This document shows positions 17,462 to 24,938 of a stretch of 37,070 nucleotides of DNA, piece by piece. This DNA comes from Lachnospiraceae bacterium (lineage in GTDB: Bacteria; Bacillota; Clostridia; Lachnospirales; Lachnospiraceae), in the NCBI GenBank assembly GCA_022788085.1, contig JALEWA010000022.1:1-37070 (forward strand). The letters run 5' to 3'. How positions within the stretch are numbered: the stretch's first letter is position 1; every line of letters begins with the position of its first letter. The position numbers and the translations under genes are program-made. The notes beneath the pieces are model-generated. The model saw only the letters and a list, made by a program, of their open reading frames with translations, searched no databases and was not told the DNA's origin.

Positions 17462-17766
17462 ACAACTCTCATCTTAGGTGGCTCCACATCATTGATCTTC
17501 TGGTACATGTCCTGCAGGAATGCAAGATCTGCGGTAAATAGTCCCTCGATAAGATTAGGAGTTATGAAATCGACTCCCTCTATCTGTGTAATGACCTGTG
17601 CAAGAACTACAATCGTAAGGTATGACGGATTTGAAAGCACTCTTGGATCCCTTGTTGCACTAATCTCATCCCTTGCCGTTGCCAGTCTCATCTTCCCCCT
17701 CCTGTGAACCTGCCCGGCATTGTCAACCAGCCCTTTTGGTAATGTAAAATCATATACTGTTTCCAT
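17404..17766 (-). CDS. Putative tail assembly chaperone (G-like) with CPHC motif
   Basis: 120 aa. It starts METVYDFTLPKGLVDNAGQV and continues MRLATARDEISATRDPRVLS, then YLTIVVLAQVITQIEGVDFI, and ends with VVCPHCGETVEAPINFTMEG. This protein family regularly occurs right after the tube gene in eCIS clusters, and the CPHC gives half of a zinc-ribbon-like site. The gene is separated from tube 1 by 76 bp with a hairpin and has a strong AGGAGGAATTTTTAC site. Its 3' end overlaps the DUF6760 gene and contains the -1 slippery site six codons before the stop. By analogy to phage lambda G/GT and P2 E/E', it may be made both alone and as a longer fusion. The function is inferred from position. Confidence 0.8.
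   Translation of the reverse strand: METVYDFTLPKGLVDNAGQVHRRGKMRLATARDEISATRDPRVLSNPSYLTIVVLAQVITQIEGVDFITPNLIEGLFTADLAFLQDMYQKINDVEPPKMRVVCPHCGETVEAPINFTMEG
17419..17425 (-). promoter_or_regulatory. Candidate -1 ribosomal frameshift site A AAT TTT
   Basis: On the minus strand AAATTTT is read in frame as A-AAT-TTT (X XXY YYZ). After a -1 slip both tRNAs re-pair with AAA and TTT, and translation enters the DUF6760 frame. The -1 frame is open across the site. No clear stimulatory hairpin or correctly spaced Shine-Dalgarno was found by eye. Confidence 0.6.
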
Positions 17767-17799
17767 GTAAAAATTCCTCCTTCTTATAATCTGATAGAC

Positions 17800-17825
17800 C
17801 CGCAGGAGCCATACTGCTCCTGCGG
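17800..17825 (-). other. GC-rich hairpin after the tube 1 gene
   Basis: A perfect 10-bp inverted repeat (CCGCAGGAGC / GCTCCTGCGG, loop CATACT) lies 18 bp after the tube 1 stop. No T-run follows on the minus strand, so it is not a complete intrinsic terminator; it may protect the 3' end of sheath-tube mRNA or partially attenuate transcription. Confidence 0.75.
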
Positions 17826-17842
17826 TACGATCAAATCATAAC

Positions 17843-18409
17843 TTATGTTGTTCCTGCTGCTGTTGCTCCTGCTGCTGTTGATCCTACTGTTGGAATCTTA
17901 AGTGTCTCATAAGCAATCTCAACACTCTCGATAGCGATTTCACTCTGCATTGCATTTAAATCAGGTGCTGTATACTTAGTAACCCAGGCATTTTCAAGAA
18001 TCCATGTATTTCCCTTGTTCGATAATGTGGTCTGCAAAGCAGTCGGAGAATCACCGGATACGATATCAATCAGTTCGATTGAAACAGTTGTTCTGTCCAT
18101 ACCTTTTCTTGTTGAGCCGATGCAACTGTCAACCCACTTTTTGAATTCATTTTCCGTTGTATACCCAAACTTTAATGTCACATTTCCATGCTTTACAAGT
18201 CCCGGCACCTTAACAGGTGAAAGGCTTTCTGAATTACCCTGACGGAATTCAATGACATCTACAGTTGCTTCAATGCCGGTAACCTCGCTAAATGCTGCCT
18301 TAGCTGTATTTCCGTTTGCTGATTTTACCGTTACAACAAAGTTCATTTTTGTTAACGGATAAAAACTTCCACCATTATCTAAAGTAGTCTTTGCATATTG
18401 ACTTGGCAT
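17843..18409 (-). CDS. Tail tube protein 1 (gp19-like, major inner tube)
   Basis: 188 aa. The pattern FYPLTKMNFVVTVKS, AAFSEVTGIEATVDVIEFRQ, LSPVKVPGLVKHGNVTLKFG and FKKWVDSCIG is the standard signature of CIS/gp19 inner tube proteins (Afp1/Hcp-like fold). It forms the hexameric rings of the tube that is driven into the target. The final 16 residues are a low-complexity A/G/T tail. It lies 22 bp downstream of the sheath gene, the standard sheath-tube pair, and is followed by a hairpin that may stabilise this highly needed message. The start has a good AGGAGA site. Confidence 0.95.
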   Translation of the reverse strand: MPSQYAKTTLDNGGSFYPLTKMNFVVTVKSANGNTAKAAFSEVTGIEATVDVIEFRQGNSESLSPVKVPGLVKHGNVTLKFGYTTENEFKKWVDSCIGSTRKGMDRTTVSIELIDIVSGDSPTALQTTLSNKGNTWILENAWVTKYTAPDLNAMQSEIAIESVEIAYETLKIPTVGSTAAGATAAGTT

Positions 18410-18431
18410 AATTCATCTCTCCTTTTATTAT

Positions 18432-20144
18432 TTATTCTTCTGTTTCTGCGCTTGCTTCTGCCCCTGCTTCTGCTGTAAACTGTGATACACGGAATACAAC
18501 AAATTCTGCCGGACGTGAAGGAGCAATACCTATATTACAAATCAGACGTCCACTCATAATGTCATCCTGTGACATGGTAGAAGGTCCGATTTCAACGTAG
18601 AATGCCTCTGACGGTGTGCTGCCGGCAAGCATTCCACTTCTCCAAAGATTCTCCAGAAAGCTGCTTACTGTGAGATTTACTCTCTGCCACAAAGCTACAT
18701 CATTTGGTTCAAATACAACCCAGTTGGTACTTGCCTTGATGCTCTCTTCTACGAAGATAAAGAGACGTCTTACATTGACATATCTAAAGCTGCTGTTTGA
18801 GCTTGCTGTTCTTGCGCCCCATACACGGATTCCCTGTCCCGGAAGGCTTCTTAAAAGATTTACGCCTGCCGGATTTAAAGCGTCCTGCTCTGCCTTTGTA
18901 TACTCTGTCTTAAGGCCTGTACAGAATACCGTTTCATTTGCAGGAGCCTTATGTACGCCTCTGTTTGCATCTGTTCTTGCATATACACCCATAACTGCAC
19001 CTGAAGGTGGGATGAAATCCGGCTTATTGGAAGAACGGTCGAATACCTGAATCCATGGATGATACATTGCTGCATAGGTGCTGTCTATCATTTCTCTGTA
19101 TGCTAACAGTTCATGAACCTTTGATGCATCCTTTGGCATATCAATAATCGCCATACGATTCTTAAGATTCTCACAATGACCAACAAGAGCTACAACTACC
19201 TCCGGTATTGTGATTCCCGGAACAGCAATGATGCTTACTACATCGTTCTCTACAAAGGAAGCAATTCCTGTTCTCTTACCAGGTCCTAAATCCTCACCGA
19301 TAAAGGTTCCTGCTGTAACCTTGGAAATACTTCCGTCCATACCGCCATCCAGCATCACCATGCCGCCTGTCGTACCTGTTCCAAGAACCGCTTCTACCGG
19401 ATTTATACTTTCTTCCGCAGGCTCAACCGCAATCTTTACGATTTCACTCTTTGCCATGCGGTATGTAATATAATTCGGACTTGCCATATTCAGGGTCAGC
19501 CCTGCATATTTCTCCTGCTCATTACCATATCTTATGGTAATGTCCATCTCAGCCAGATATAAAACTGTGGAGGGAACGATAGAAGCATCTACCACATCAA
19601 CGGTAAATGGCTTCTCAAAGGTAACGCTGTTATCCAAAATTGTCCTGATACGATTATATTCGTTACCTGCAACTACAACATCACCTTCACGGAAACCGTC
19701 TACAGACTTGGCAATATAGGTATCTCCATTCATTCCGACAATCTGCATCTTACGCTTCGCTACAGAATTGAAGGATATCTGAATCTTATTTCCCCACTTT
19801 CCTTCATTCACTGCTTCTATGCTTAAGATACCTTTCTTAACAGACGCTTTCTGTGCATCCTCCGGAATTACTCTGGCTATGTAGCACACGCCGCCTCCAT
19901 TAGCAAAGAAATTCTCTACGCTCGGTGCGAGATAACGATATTCTCCATAAATAAAGTCACTTAACGGATTGCCAAATTCCTTTACAAAATCTCTATAACT
20001 TGTTATACGAACCGGTGCTCCCTGGGTCCTTCCTTTCTCTGCAAGACCAATAAATCCGGCAACCGAGGTTCCGACTCCATCAATAACTCTCTGCGAATTA
20101 TCTGATTCTTCAACATAAACACCAGGTGTAAAATACTGTGCCAT
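18432..20144 (-). CDS. Contractile tail sheath protein
   Basis: 570 aa. The N-terminus FTPGVYVEESDNSQRVIDGV with GTSVAGFIGLAEKG is the typical sheath start that forms the interlocking arm; GGGVCYIARV, VALVGHCENL, RMAIIDMPKDASKVHELLAY, WIQVFDRSSNKPDFIPPSGA and VWGARTASSNSSFRYVNVRR mark the conserved C-terminal two domains. The end, ICNIGIAPSRPAEFVVFRVS, is the conserved C-terminal strand donated to a neighbour subunit. Residues about 210-290 are the variable inserted domain facing outward. The gene is preceded by AAAGGAGCTAAT and is one of the longest gaps in the block (54 bp), but no promoter is convincing there. Confidence 0.97.
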   Translation of the reverse strand: MAQYFTPGVYVEESDNSQRVIDGVGTSVAGFIGLAEKGRTQGAPVRITSYRDFVKEFGNPLSDFIYGEYRYLAPSVENFFANGGGVCYIARVIPEDAQKASVKKGILSIEAVNEGKWGNKIQISFNSVAKRKMQIVGMNGDTYIAKSVDGFREGDVVVAGNEYNRIRTILDNSVTFEKPFTVDVVDASIVPSTVLYLAEMDITIRYGNEQEKYAGLTLNMASPNYITYRMAKSEIVKIAVEPAEESINPVEAVLGTGTTGGMVMLDGGMDGSISKVTAGTFIGEDLGPGKRTGIASFVENDVVSIIAVPGITIPEVVVALVGHCENLKNRMAIIDMPKDASKVHELLAYREMIDSTYAAMYHPWIQVFDRSSNKPDFIPPSGAVMGVYARTDANRGVHKAPANETVFCTGLKTEYTKAEQDALNPAGVNLLRSLPGQGIRVWGARTASSNSSFRYVNVRRLFIFVEESIKASTNWVVFEPNDVALWQRVNLTVSSFLENLWRSGMLAGSTPSEAFYVEIGPSTMSQDDIMSGRLICNIGIAPSRPAEFVVFRVSQFTAEAGAEASAETEE

Positions 20145-20198
20145 ATATTAGCTCCTTTCTATACTCTTAAAAATATCTCTTCTTACAATACTTGCCTG

Positions 20199-20588
20199 TT
20201 ACACCATTACCTTTGCCTGCCCTGCGGATAGGATTTTGATTACCCCCATTCCCATACCGCATGTCAGGGTAGATTCATTTGTAACACAAGGCTTGCCACC
20301 TATCATGACTGTCGCCTTATTCGAAGTCCAGGTTCCTGCCGGTGTCATGGTACAGGGCTGCGGTGTCAGCACTCCAAGGGCTGCCGCTGTGGCTGATGCA
20401 ACTGCAGGATTTGCAAGAGATGTACACATCCCAAAGCTTGCGAGATTTGCTCCCGGCTGCATATCCTGAATAGTAGCTATGGGTTTGCCTTCTGCCATGC
20501 ATTTTAGTTGAGAGGTAACCTTCAATGCGCAAGGCGTTGTACCGGATGAGCAACTGCATGTAGCTCCTGAAACTACCACAATTCCCAA
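20199..20588 (-). CDS. PAAR-like spike tip protein (DUF4280 type)
   Basis: 129 aa. It has a repeating glycine/cysteine layout with SGATCSCSSGTTPCAL, ATIQDMQPGANLASFGMC, TAAALGVLTPQPCTMTPAGT and ATVMIGGKPCVTNESTLTC. This is the DUF4280/PAAR-like family, which folds as a metal-bearing cone that sharpens the spike. Eight cysteines are present. The start is TTG directly after the preceding TAG stop, with GGGAGG nine bases before it. A PAAR tip is normal for CIS, but its position before the sheath rather than next to the spike gene is less usual. Tip proteins can carry effectors; this one is too short to hold one. Confidence 0.88.
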   Translation of the reverse strand: MGIVVVSGATCSCSSGTTPCALKVTSQLKCMAEGKPIATIQDMQPGANLASFGMCTSLANPAVASATAAALGVLTPQPCTMTPAGTWTSNKATVMIGGKPCVTNESTLTCGMGMGVIKILSAGQAKVMV

Positions 20589-21326
20589 CTATTCCAGCCT
20601 CCCTTCCATCTGTTCTCCAAATGCGAACTCTTTGAACTTGGTCACTCCGTTTACGGTGTAACGGACCAGATATTTTGTTCCTTTGCCATCCATCCTTACG
20701 CGTAGAAGATACCTACCATTGGCTTCTGTCTTGCCACGTACGATTCTGGCTATGCCCTCTTCAGGCTTACATTCCTTTAAAAGGGGTTCCTTTAACTGAA
20801 GTAACATTCCCTTTTCTGTTTTCTTGACAATGCGGAACTCTTCAAATTCCATGTCCTCCTTATGAAAGACTGCATAATCATTTTCATCAAGCTCTCTTGA
20901 TTCAAAAAGTCTGAGGGTATTCTTCTTAGCATTGTAGGCGCCGAGCAAGGCATCTATTCTGTTAAGTGATATTGCGGCTAAGTCCGTAATTCCCGGCATG
21001 TTTCCCTCTAAGGAACACATATCACTATAGCCATATGGCATAATGACCGGTATCATGGGAGCTTCAATCGTCGGGAATAATTCTGAAAGCCTTTCGTATC
21101 TGACCGGAACCGTCAGGGTATGATATCCTTTTACGGATATTTCCAGCTCCATATCCATTCTGCCGTGGTTCAGCAGAATGTAAGTACCTTTCTCCCGGTT
21201 CAACATGGATACAATCTGACCATTACTTCGAAACATTACTTCCTTTTGACTGATAGGAATACCTGTTGTCGTATCGAGAAGATTCACTATCAGATCCAGC
21301 TTGTACCTAACGTTTCCCTCTGCCAC
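20589..21326 (-). CDS. Ig-like accessory protein of CIS (function unknown)
   Basis: 245 aa with a GTG start immediately after the DUF4255 stop and GGAAGGAAAG upstream. The first about 80 residues (VRYKLDLIVNLLDTTTGIPI, then SQKEVMFRSNGQIVSMLN, then ISVKGYHTLTVPVRYE) look like a carboxypeptidase-regulatory/Ig-like beta sandwich; the C-terminal part has GRYLLRVRMDGKGTKYLVRY, also beta. No signal peptide or membrane segment is seen. Genes of this kind occur beside DUF4255 genes in other eCIS clusters as far as I recall, but the exact role is not known to me. Possible roles are cap accessory or surface decoration of the particle. Confidence 0.6.
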   Translation of the reverse strand: MAEGNVRYKLDLIVNLLDTTTGIPISQKEVMFRSNGQIVSMLNREKGTYILLNHGRMDMELEISVKGYHTLTVPVRYERLSELFPTIEAPMIPVIMPYGYSDMCSLEGNMPGITDLAAISLNRIDALLGAYNAKKNTLRLFESRELDENDYAVFHKEDMEFEEFRIVKKTEKGMLLQLKEPLLKECKPEEGIARIVRGKTEANGRYLLRVRMDGKGTKYLVRYTVNGVTKFKEFAFGEQMEGRLE

Positions 21327-21926
21327 TTACTTTCCTTCCCCCTTTCCTCTTCCAATGAGATCAATGTCAAAGGAAGCATCACTGACTCTTGGAGGCTCAA
21401 CAATGATTTCGCTGGATAACATTACAGGTGCCGCCTTATAGAACAGACTTATCTGATAGGGCTTTGATATAGCCTGCCACACCCTTACCTTCTCCTCCAG
21501 TGTTATCTTCGCCTGAGAAAACACTATCGGTGGTTCTGTTGCATCCAGCCAAGGCTGAAGATGATGTGGATACACAGATGCATTGTCATTTACTATCTGT
21601 GCAATCCTGCCTATGATTTTCTGTATATCCGGTGCCTTTAATCCCATCTGGGAGGAACCGTTGATAAATACCATATAGTATAAGCTATACGGTCTTGGCG
21701 GCTTAGTCAGCTGCACCCTTCCATGCGTAATCCTTGGTGGTGGTGCAACCTGCGTCTCTTCCCTGATATCATACAGATATAATCCAATGATATAATCAAC
21801 ATCCTGTGATGCCGGAGAAGATATTTCTATATTATTGGGAGAAGGAACCGGTTCCGGACACATCTTCTCTCTTAGCGTTTTTACGATATAATTACTTACA
21901 TCTGCGATAATTGTATAATCTGCCAT
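21327..21926 (-). CDS. Tail terminator/cap protein, DUF4255 (Afp16/Pvc16-like)
   Basis: 199 aa. Family pattern: ADVSNYIVKTLREKMCPEPV, VDYIIGLYLYDIREETQVAP, RPYSLYYMVFINGSSQMGLK and VWQAISKPYQISLFYKAAPV, all typical of DUF4255. In Afp and PVC this protein caps the distal end of the sheath and tube and stops elongation. The last 15 residues are charged and glycine rich. It is the first gene of the structural block, 35 bp after the large secreted protein gene. Confidence 0.9.
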   Translation of the reverse strand: MADYTIIADVSNYIVKTLREKMCPEPVPSPNNIEISSPASQDVDYIIGLYLYDIREETQVAPPPRITHGRVQLTKPPRPYSLYYMVFINGSSQMGLKAPDIQKIIGRIAQIVNDNASVYPHHLQPWLDATEPPIVFSQAKITLEEKVRVWQAISKPYQISLFYKAAPVMLSSEIIVEPPRVSDASFDIDLIGRGKGEGK

Positions 21927-21961
21927 TTTTACACAAACCTTTCTGATTAAGTCACCTATGT

Positions 21962-24889
21962 TTACTTAAGCTGTGCTACCATCTGGTTGTATATTTCCGT
22001 TGTAGTCTTCTCTACCTGTGGTGTTACAACAATCGCATAATCACAACCATGAATATAACCTGCTGTTGTATTAAAAAGCTTCCTCGCATCATCCGTAAAG
22101 ATATAGATTGTCTTCTGAAAGACTGACGGAGTTTTCAGTGTCGATGACTTCTCGCCTGTATAGGAATACTCTATGCTGCCCTTTGTAAAGGTATAATAGG
22201 TACGTCCCTTACTTAACGTTACGCAATAATGTATATCATCAAACACATATCGATAATTGAGCACGTCTCCCAATGCTTTGGTAGAAACAAATTCCCGGTT
22301 ATCATCTTTCAGTTTCAGGTAAATATATTTATCCCTGTTGTTATACATATCTCCTGCATAAGAAATGGCAAGACTTCTGGCATTCTTATTGTTATAATCA
22401 TAACCGAATCTTGATAATGCAAGTACTGCGCTGGCAAGTTCAAGAGAAGAAGCATTATCAAGGGCATGTCCAAGGATTCCTTCGAGCATGTCCAGAAGCG
22501 CGGATGTACTTAAGTTCGAAGCATTCGTTGCCAGGTCTGATTCAAACTGCCTCTTCATATCTCCAAGTGAGGATTCCATTGACTTTCTCAGTGAATCATC
22601 CAGGGAAGATGCATTATCAAGGGCATTTTCAATATCAGAAAGTGCCTGTGAGGCTGCGTTCGGATCAAGCTGTCCTAAAGCATCAAGGGCTGCCATCTTG
22701 TTGAGGAGATCACTATTTCCAGAACCTCCTGTACCGGAACCGCTTCCACCTGTTCCGCTTCCACCAGCACCACTTCCGCCTGCTCCGTTTCCTCCTGTTC
22801 CATTTCCGCCTGAGCCTCCGTTTCTGATGCCTGAGGTAATATCAGAGGCCAGTGAGTTGATCATAGATGCCGTATTACCTTCCCCAAGCTCTGCTAGGGC
22901 ACGTGCCTTATCTGAAGGCGAACTGCTATCGGATCCCAGAATATCAACATACTTTTTCGTCAGATCATCAATGTCCTTCTGCTTGGCTTCCATATCCGCT
23001 GCAATTTTCTTCTCGCCTGCAAGGTCATTATTATCAAGTGCTTCCTGCCTCTTCTTCTCCAGATCACTCAGCTCTGAAGAAAGCTTGTCCATATCGGTAG
23101 AATCACCACTCTCGGCAAGTGCCTTTGCGAACTCCTGTCTGAGCCATTCTTCATGGTCTGCTACCGTTTCCAGTTGATAATTCTTCACATCATCATTCGG
23201 TACTAAAGCCTGCAAATCAGGAATGCCGTTTAACAGCTTTTCTATTGTCTGCAGCTTACTCTTACTGCTCATTCTGTCAAAATAAGCCGTCAGCAGATTC
23301 TGATATTCCAATCTCGAGGAAGTCGTCGAGGTCTTCTGATCAGACAGTAATTTCTGCTTCACAGTCATTTCCGCATTTTCGATTACTGCCTTCTTATAGT
23401 CTTCATTGATACCTTCCGCAAGCTTTCCCTTATAATCAAGATATGCATTACCGGATACCTCCTCTGCCGTGACAAGCTCTGAATTCACATCTACGATAGA
23501 ACCGCTTGTAATATTGGCCAGGTCTACCAGCTTTTGTGTCGCTGTATCACATCCATTCAGATCATAATCTATACTTGTAAAGATCTGTGTCTCAGTTAAT
23601 ACTTCAGCATAACGTTCAGCCCATTGAGCAGCATATTGGTTACCCTGATTTAACCAATATAACTGACGTTCCCATTGCCATGTCTGACACCAGCAGGTAT
23701 TCCATGGAATCCTGAATTTTTTCTTTTGCGTCTGGGTTATCGTCGTGGTTATCTTCACGGAATTCATCAGGTCATTGGAATACTGATACCTTGCAAAGCT
23801 CGAAGCAGTAGAACCTTCTGTCAGGATAATACTGGAATTCTTGGTAATACTCTCTTCTATCTTCTTCTTAGCCTGTCCGATTGCTTCCGTCAGTTCTGAA
23901 TTAACATAGTATTCCTCTACGGTAGCCCACCAGGGGTACTTGACAGGCTTCTTCTCCCATCTGCCATCAGCACTTAATACATATTCATATTCTCCATACC
24001 ACAAAAAGCTTATCGAATAATAGCCTGCTACATACTTTACCTTTTCCTGACCACCTACCTTATTCAGTAAATCATCCAACGCATCATTAAGAAGGTTGAA
24101 TGCTTCCACTCGTCGAAGGGCATCTGTATGTTTTAAGACCTTATTGACCTCTTCTGTCCAGGTTTCCGGTTTATCTCTTTCTCCAAGTGTACTCTTATAC
24201 TTCTCAAGTCCTGTGATGATGTTGTCATATTTATCCGTCTTCTCATTTCGGACGTTTGTTTCATAAAACTGCTCCAGAAAATATATGACAGCTTTGTCAG
24301 AAGGCGTCTTATTCTCCTTCTTTTTCAGAATATCGAACTGGTTCCTGATTGGCTCAAGTTCCTCGAGCACCTGTAAATTATATGGAGCAACAATATCAAA
24401 CGGTGATAATGAAAAACCTGTTCGTAAGTCTGTGATCGCACCGCTTGCATCTACCCTGTGGGTAAGCTTCAGATTCTCTATCACACTGCTGTCAACCGGG
24501 GTTCCCTCCGATGTAATTTCATCGATGGAGGTCGCTGTTGTCACATCGAACCATTTACCACCTGCAAGCTCTGACTTATAGTACCTGTTCGTTTGATTGA
24601 ACTTACTGACTGTTTCCTGCGCCTGCTCATATGCCTCATCGGTCAGTCCTTTCAGATTAATGACATAAGAGCCTATGATCAGACAGGTCTTCTCTATTTC
24701 AGAATCCTTCAGATGCACATATTCTTCTAAGGTATGTGTCTCCACATATCCCGTATCCTCCACCGTTTCTACTCCTTCCGGTGCCGCTTCTTCTGCTCTT
24801 ACTGTTAATGGCTGCAACGCAGGTATTGTCGCCAACACCATGCTAAGCATTACTGCTGCAGCACGTAGGATATTGTTCTTCTTCACCAT
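21962..24889 (-). CDS. Large secreted protein with Gly-rich linker and stalk-like C-terminal domain
   Basis: 975 aa. A signal peptide is clear: NNILRAAAVMLSMVLATIPA, then a likely cleavage after TVRA before EEAAPEG. Mature protein: helical N-terminal region, a tryptophan-rich patch (CWCQTWQWERQLYWLNQG, about residue 400), coiled-coil segments (SELSDLEKKRQEALDNNDLA, about 600-650), a glycine/serine/asparagine repeat linker (about 688-725), a helical domain, and a C-terminal beta domain (about 855-975; VSTKALGDVLNYRYVFDDIH) resembling copper-amine-oxidase-N1-type stalk domains of Firmicute surface proteins. No sortase motif or C-terminal membrane segment is visible. It is likely a wall- or surface-located partner of the CIS. 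The function is unknown. Confidence 0.65.
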   Translation of the reverse strand: MVKKNNILRAAAVMLSMVLATIPALQPLTVRAEEAAPEGVETVEDTGYVETHTLEEYVHLKDSEIEKTCLIIGSYVINLKGLTDEAYEQAQETVSKFNQTNRYYKSELAGGKWFDVTTATSIDEITSEGTPVDSSVIENLKLTHRVDASGAITDLRTGFSLSPFDIVAPYNLQVLEELEPIRNQFDILKKKENKTPSDKAVIYFLEQFYETNVRNEKTDKYDNIITGLEKYKSTLGERDKPETWTEEVNKVLKHTDALRRVEAFNLLNDALDDLLNKVGGQEKVKYVAGYYSISFLWYGEYEYVLSADGRWEKKPVKYPWWATVEEYYVNSELTEAIGQAKKKIEESITKNSSIILTEGSTASSFARYQYSNDLMNSVKITTTITQTQKKKFRIPWNTCWCQTWQWERQLYWLNQGNQYAAQWAERYAEVLTETQIFTSIDYDLNGCDTATQKLVDLANITSGSIVDVNSELVTAEEVSGNAYLDYKGKLAEGINEDYKKAVIENAEMTVKQKLLSDQKTSTTSSRLEYQNLLTAYFDRMSSKSKLQTIEKLLNGIPDLQALVPNDDVKNYQLETVADHEEWLRQEFAKALAESGDSTDMDKLSSELSDLEKKRQEALDNNDLAGEKKIAADMEAKQKDIDDLTKKYVDILGSDSSSPSDKARALAELGEGNTASMINSLASDITSGIRNGGSGGNGTGGNGAGGSGAGGSGTGGSGSGTGGSGNSDLLNKMAALDALGQLDPNAASQALSDIENALDNASSLDDSLRKSMESSLGDMKRQFESDLATNASNLSTSALLDMLEGILGHALDNASSLELASAVLALSRFGYDYNNKNARSLAISYAGDMYNNRDKYIYLKLKDDNREFVSTKALGDVLNYRYVFDDIHYCVTLSKGRTYYTFTKGSIEYSYTGEKSSTLKTPSVFQKTIYIFTDDARKLFNTTAGYIHGCDYAIVVTPQVEKTTTEIYNQMVAQLK

Positions 24890-24938
24890 ATCAACATCCT
24901 TTCCCTTCTGTTTCTTTCTGTTCCATGTATGTCGTCAC

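Noticed and set aside
20145-20198. Possible internal promoter before the sheath gene (TTGTAA ... TATAGA).
   Set aside because: Both boxes are poor and the spacing is 19 bp; not enough to call.
22488-23177. A long plus-strand open frame of 229 codons.
   Set aside because: It is antisense to the Gly-rich linker and coiled coil of the 975-aa secreted protein; its P/S-rich translation is the complement of those codons.
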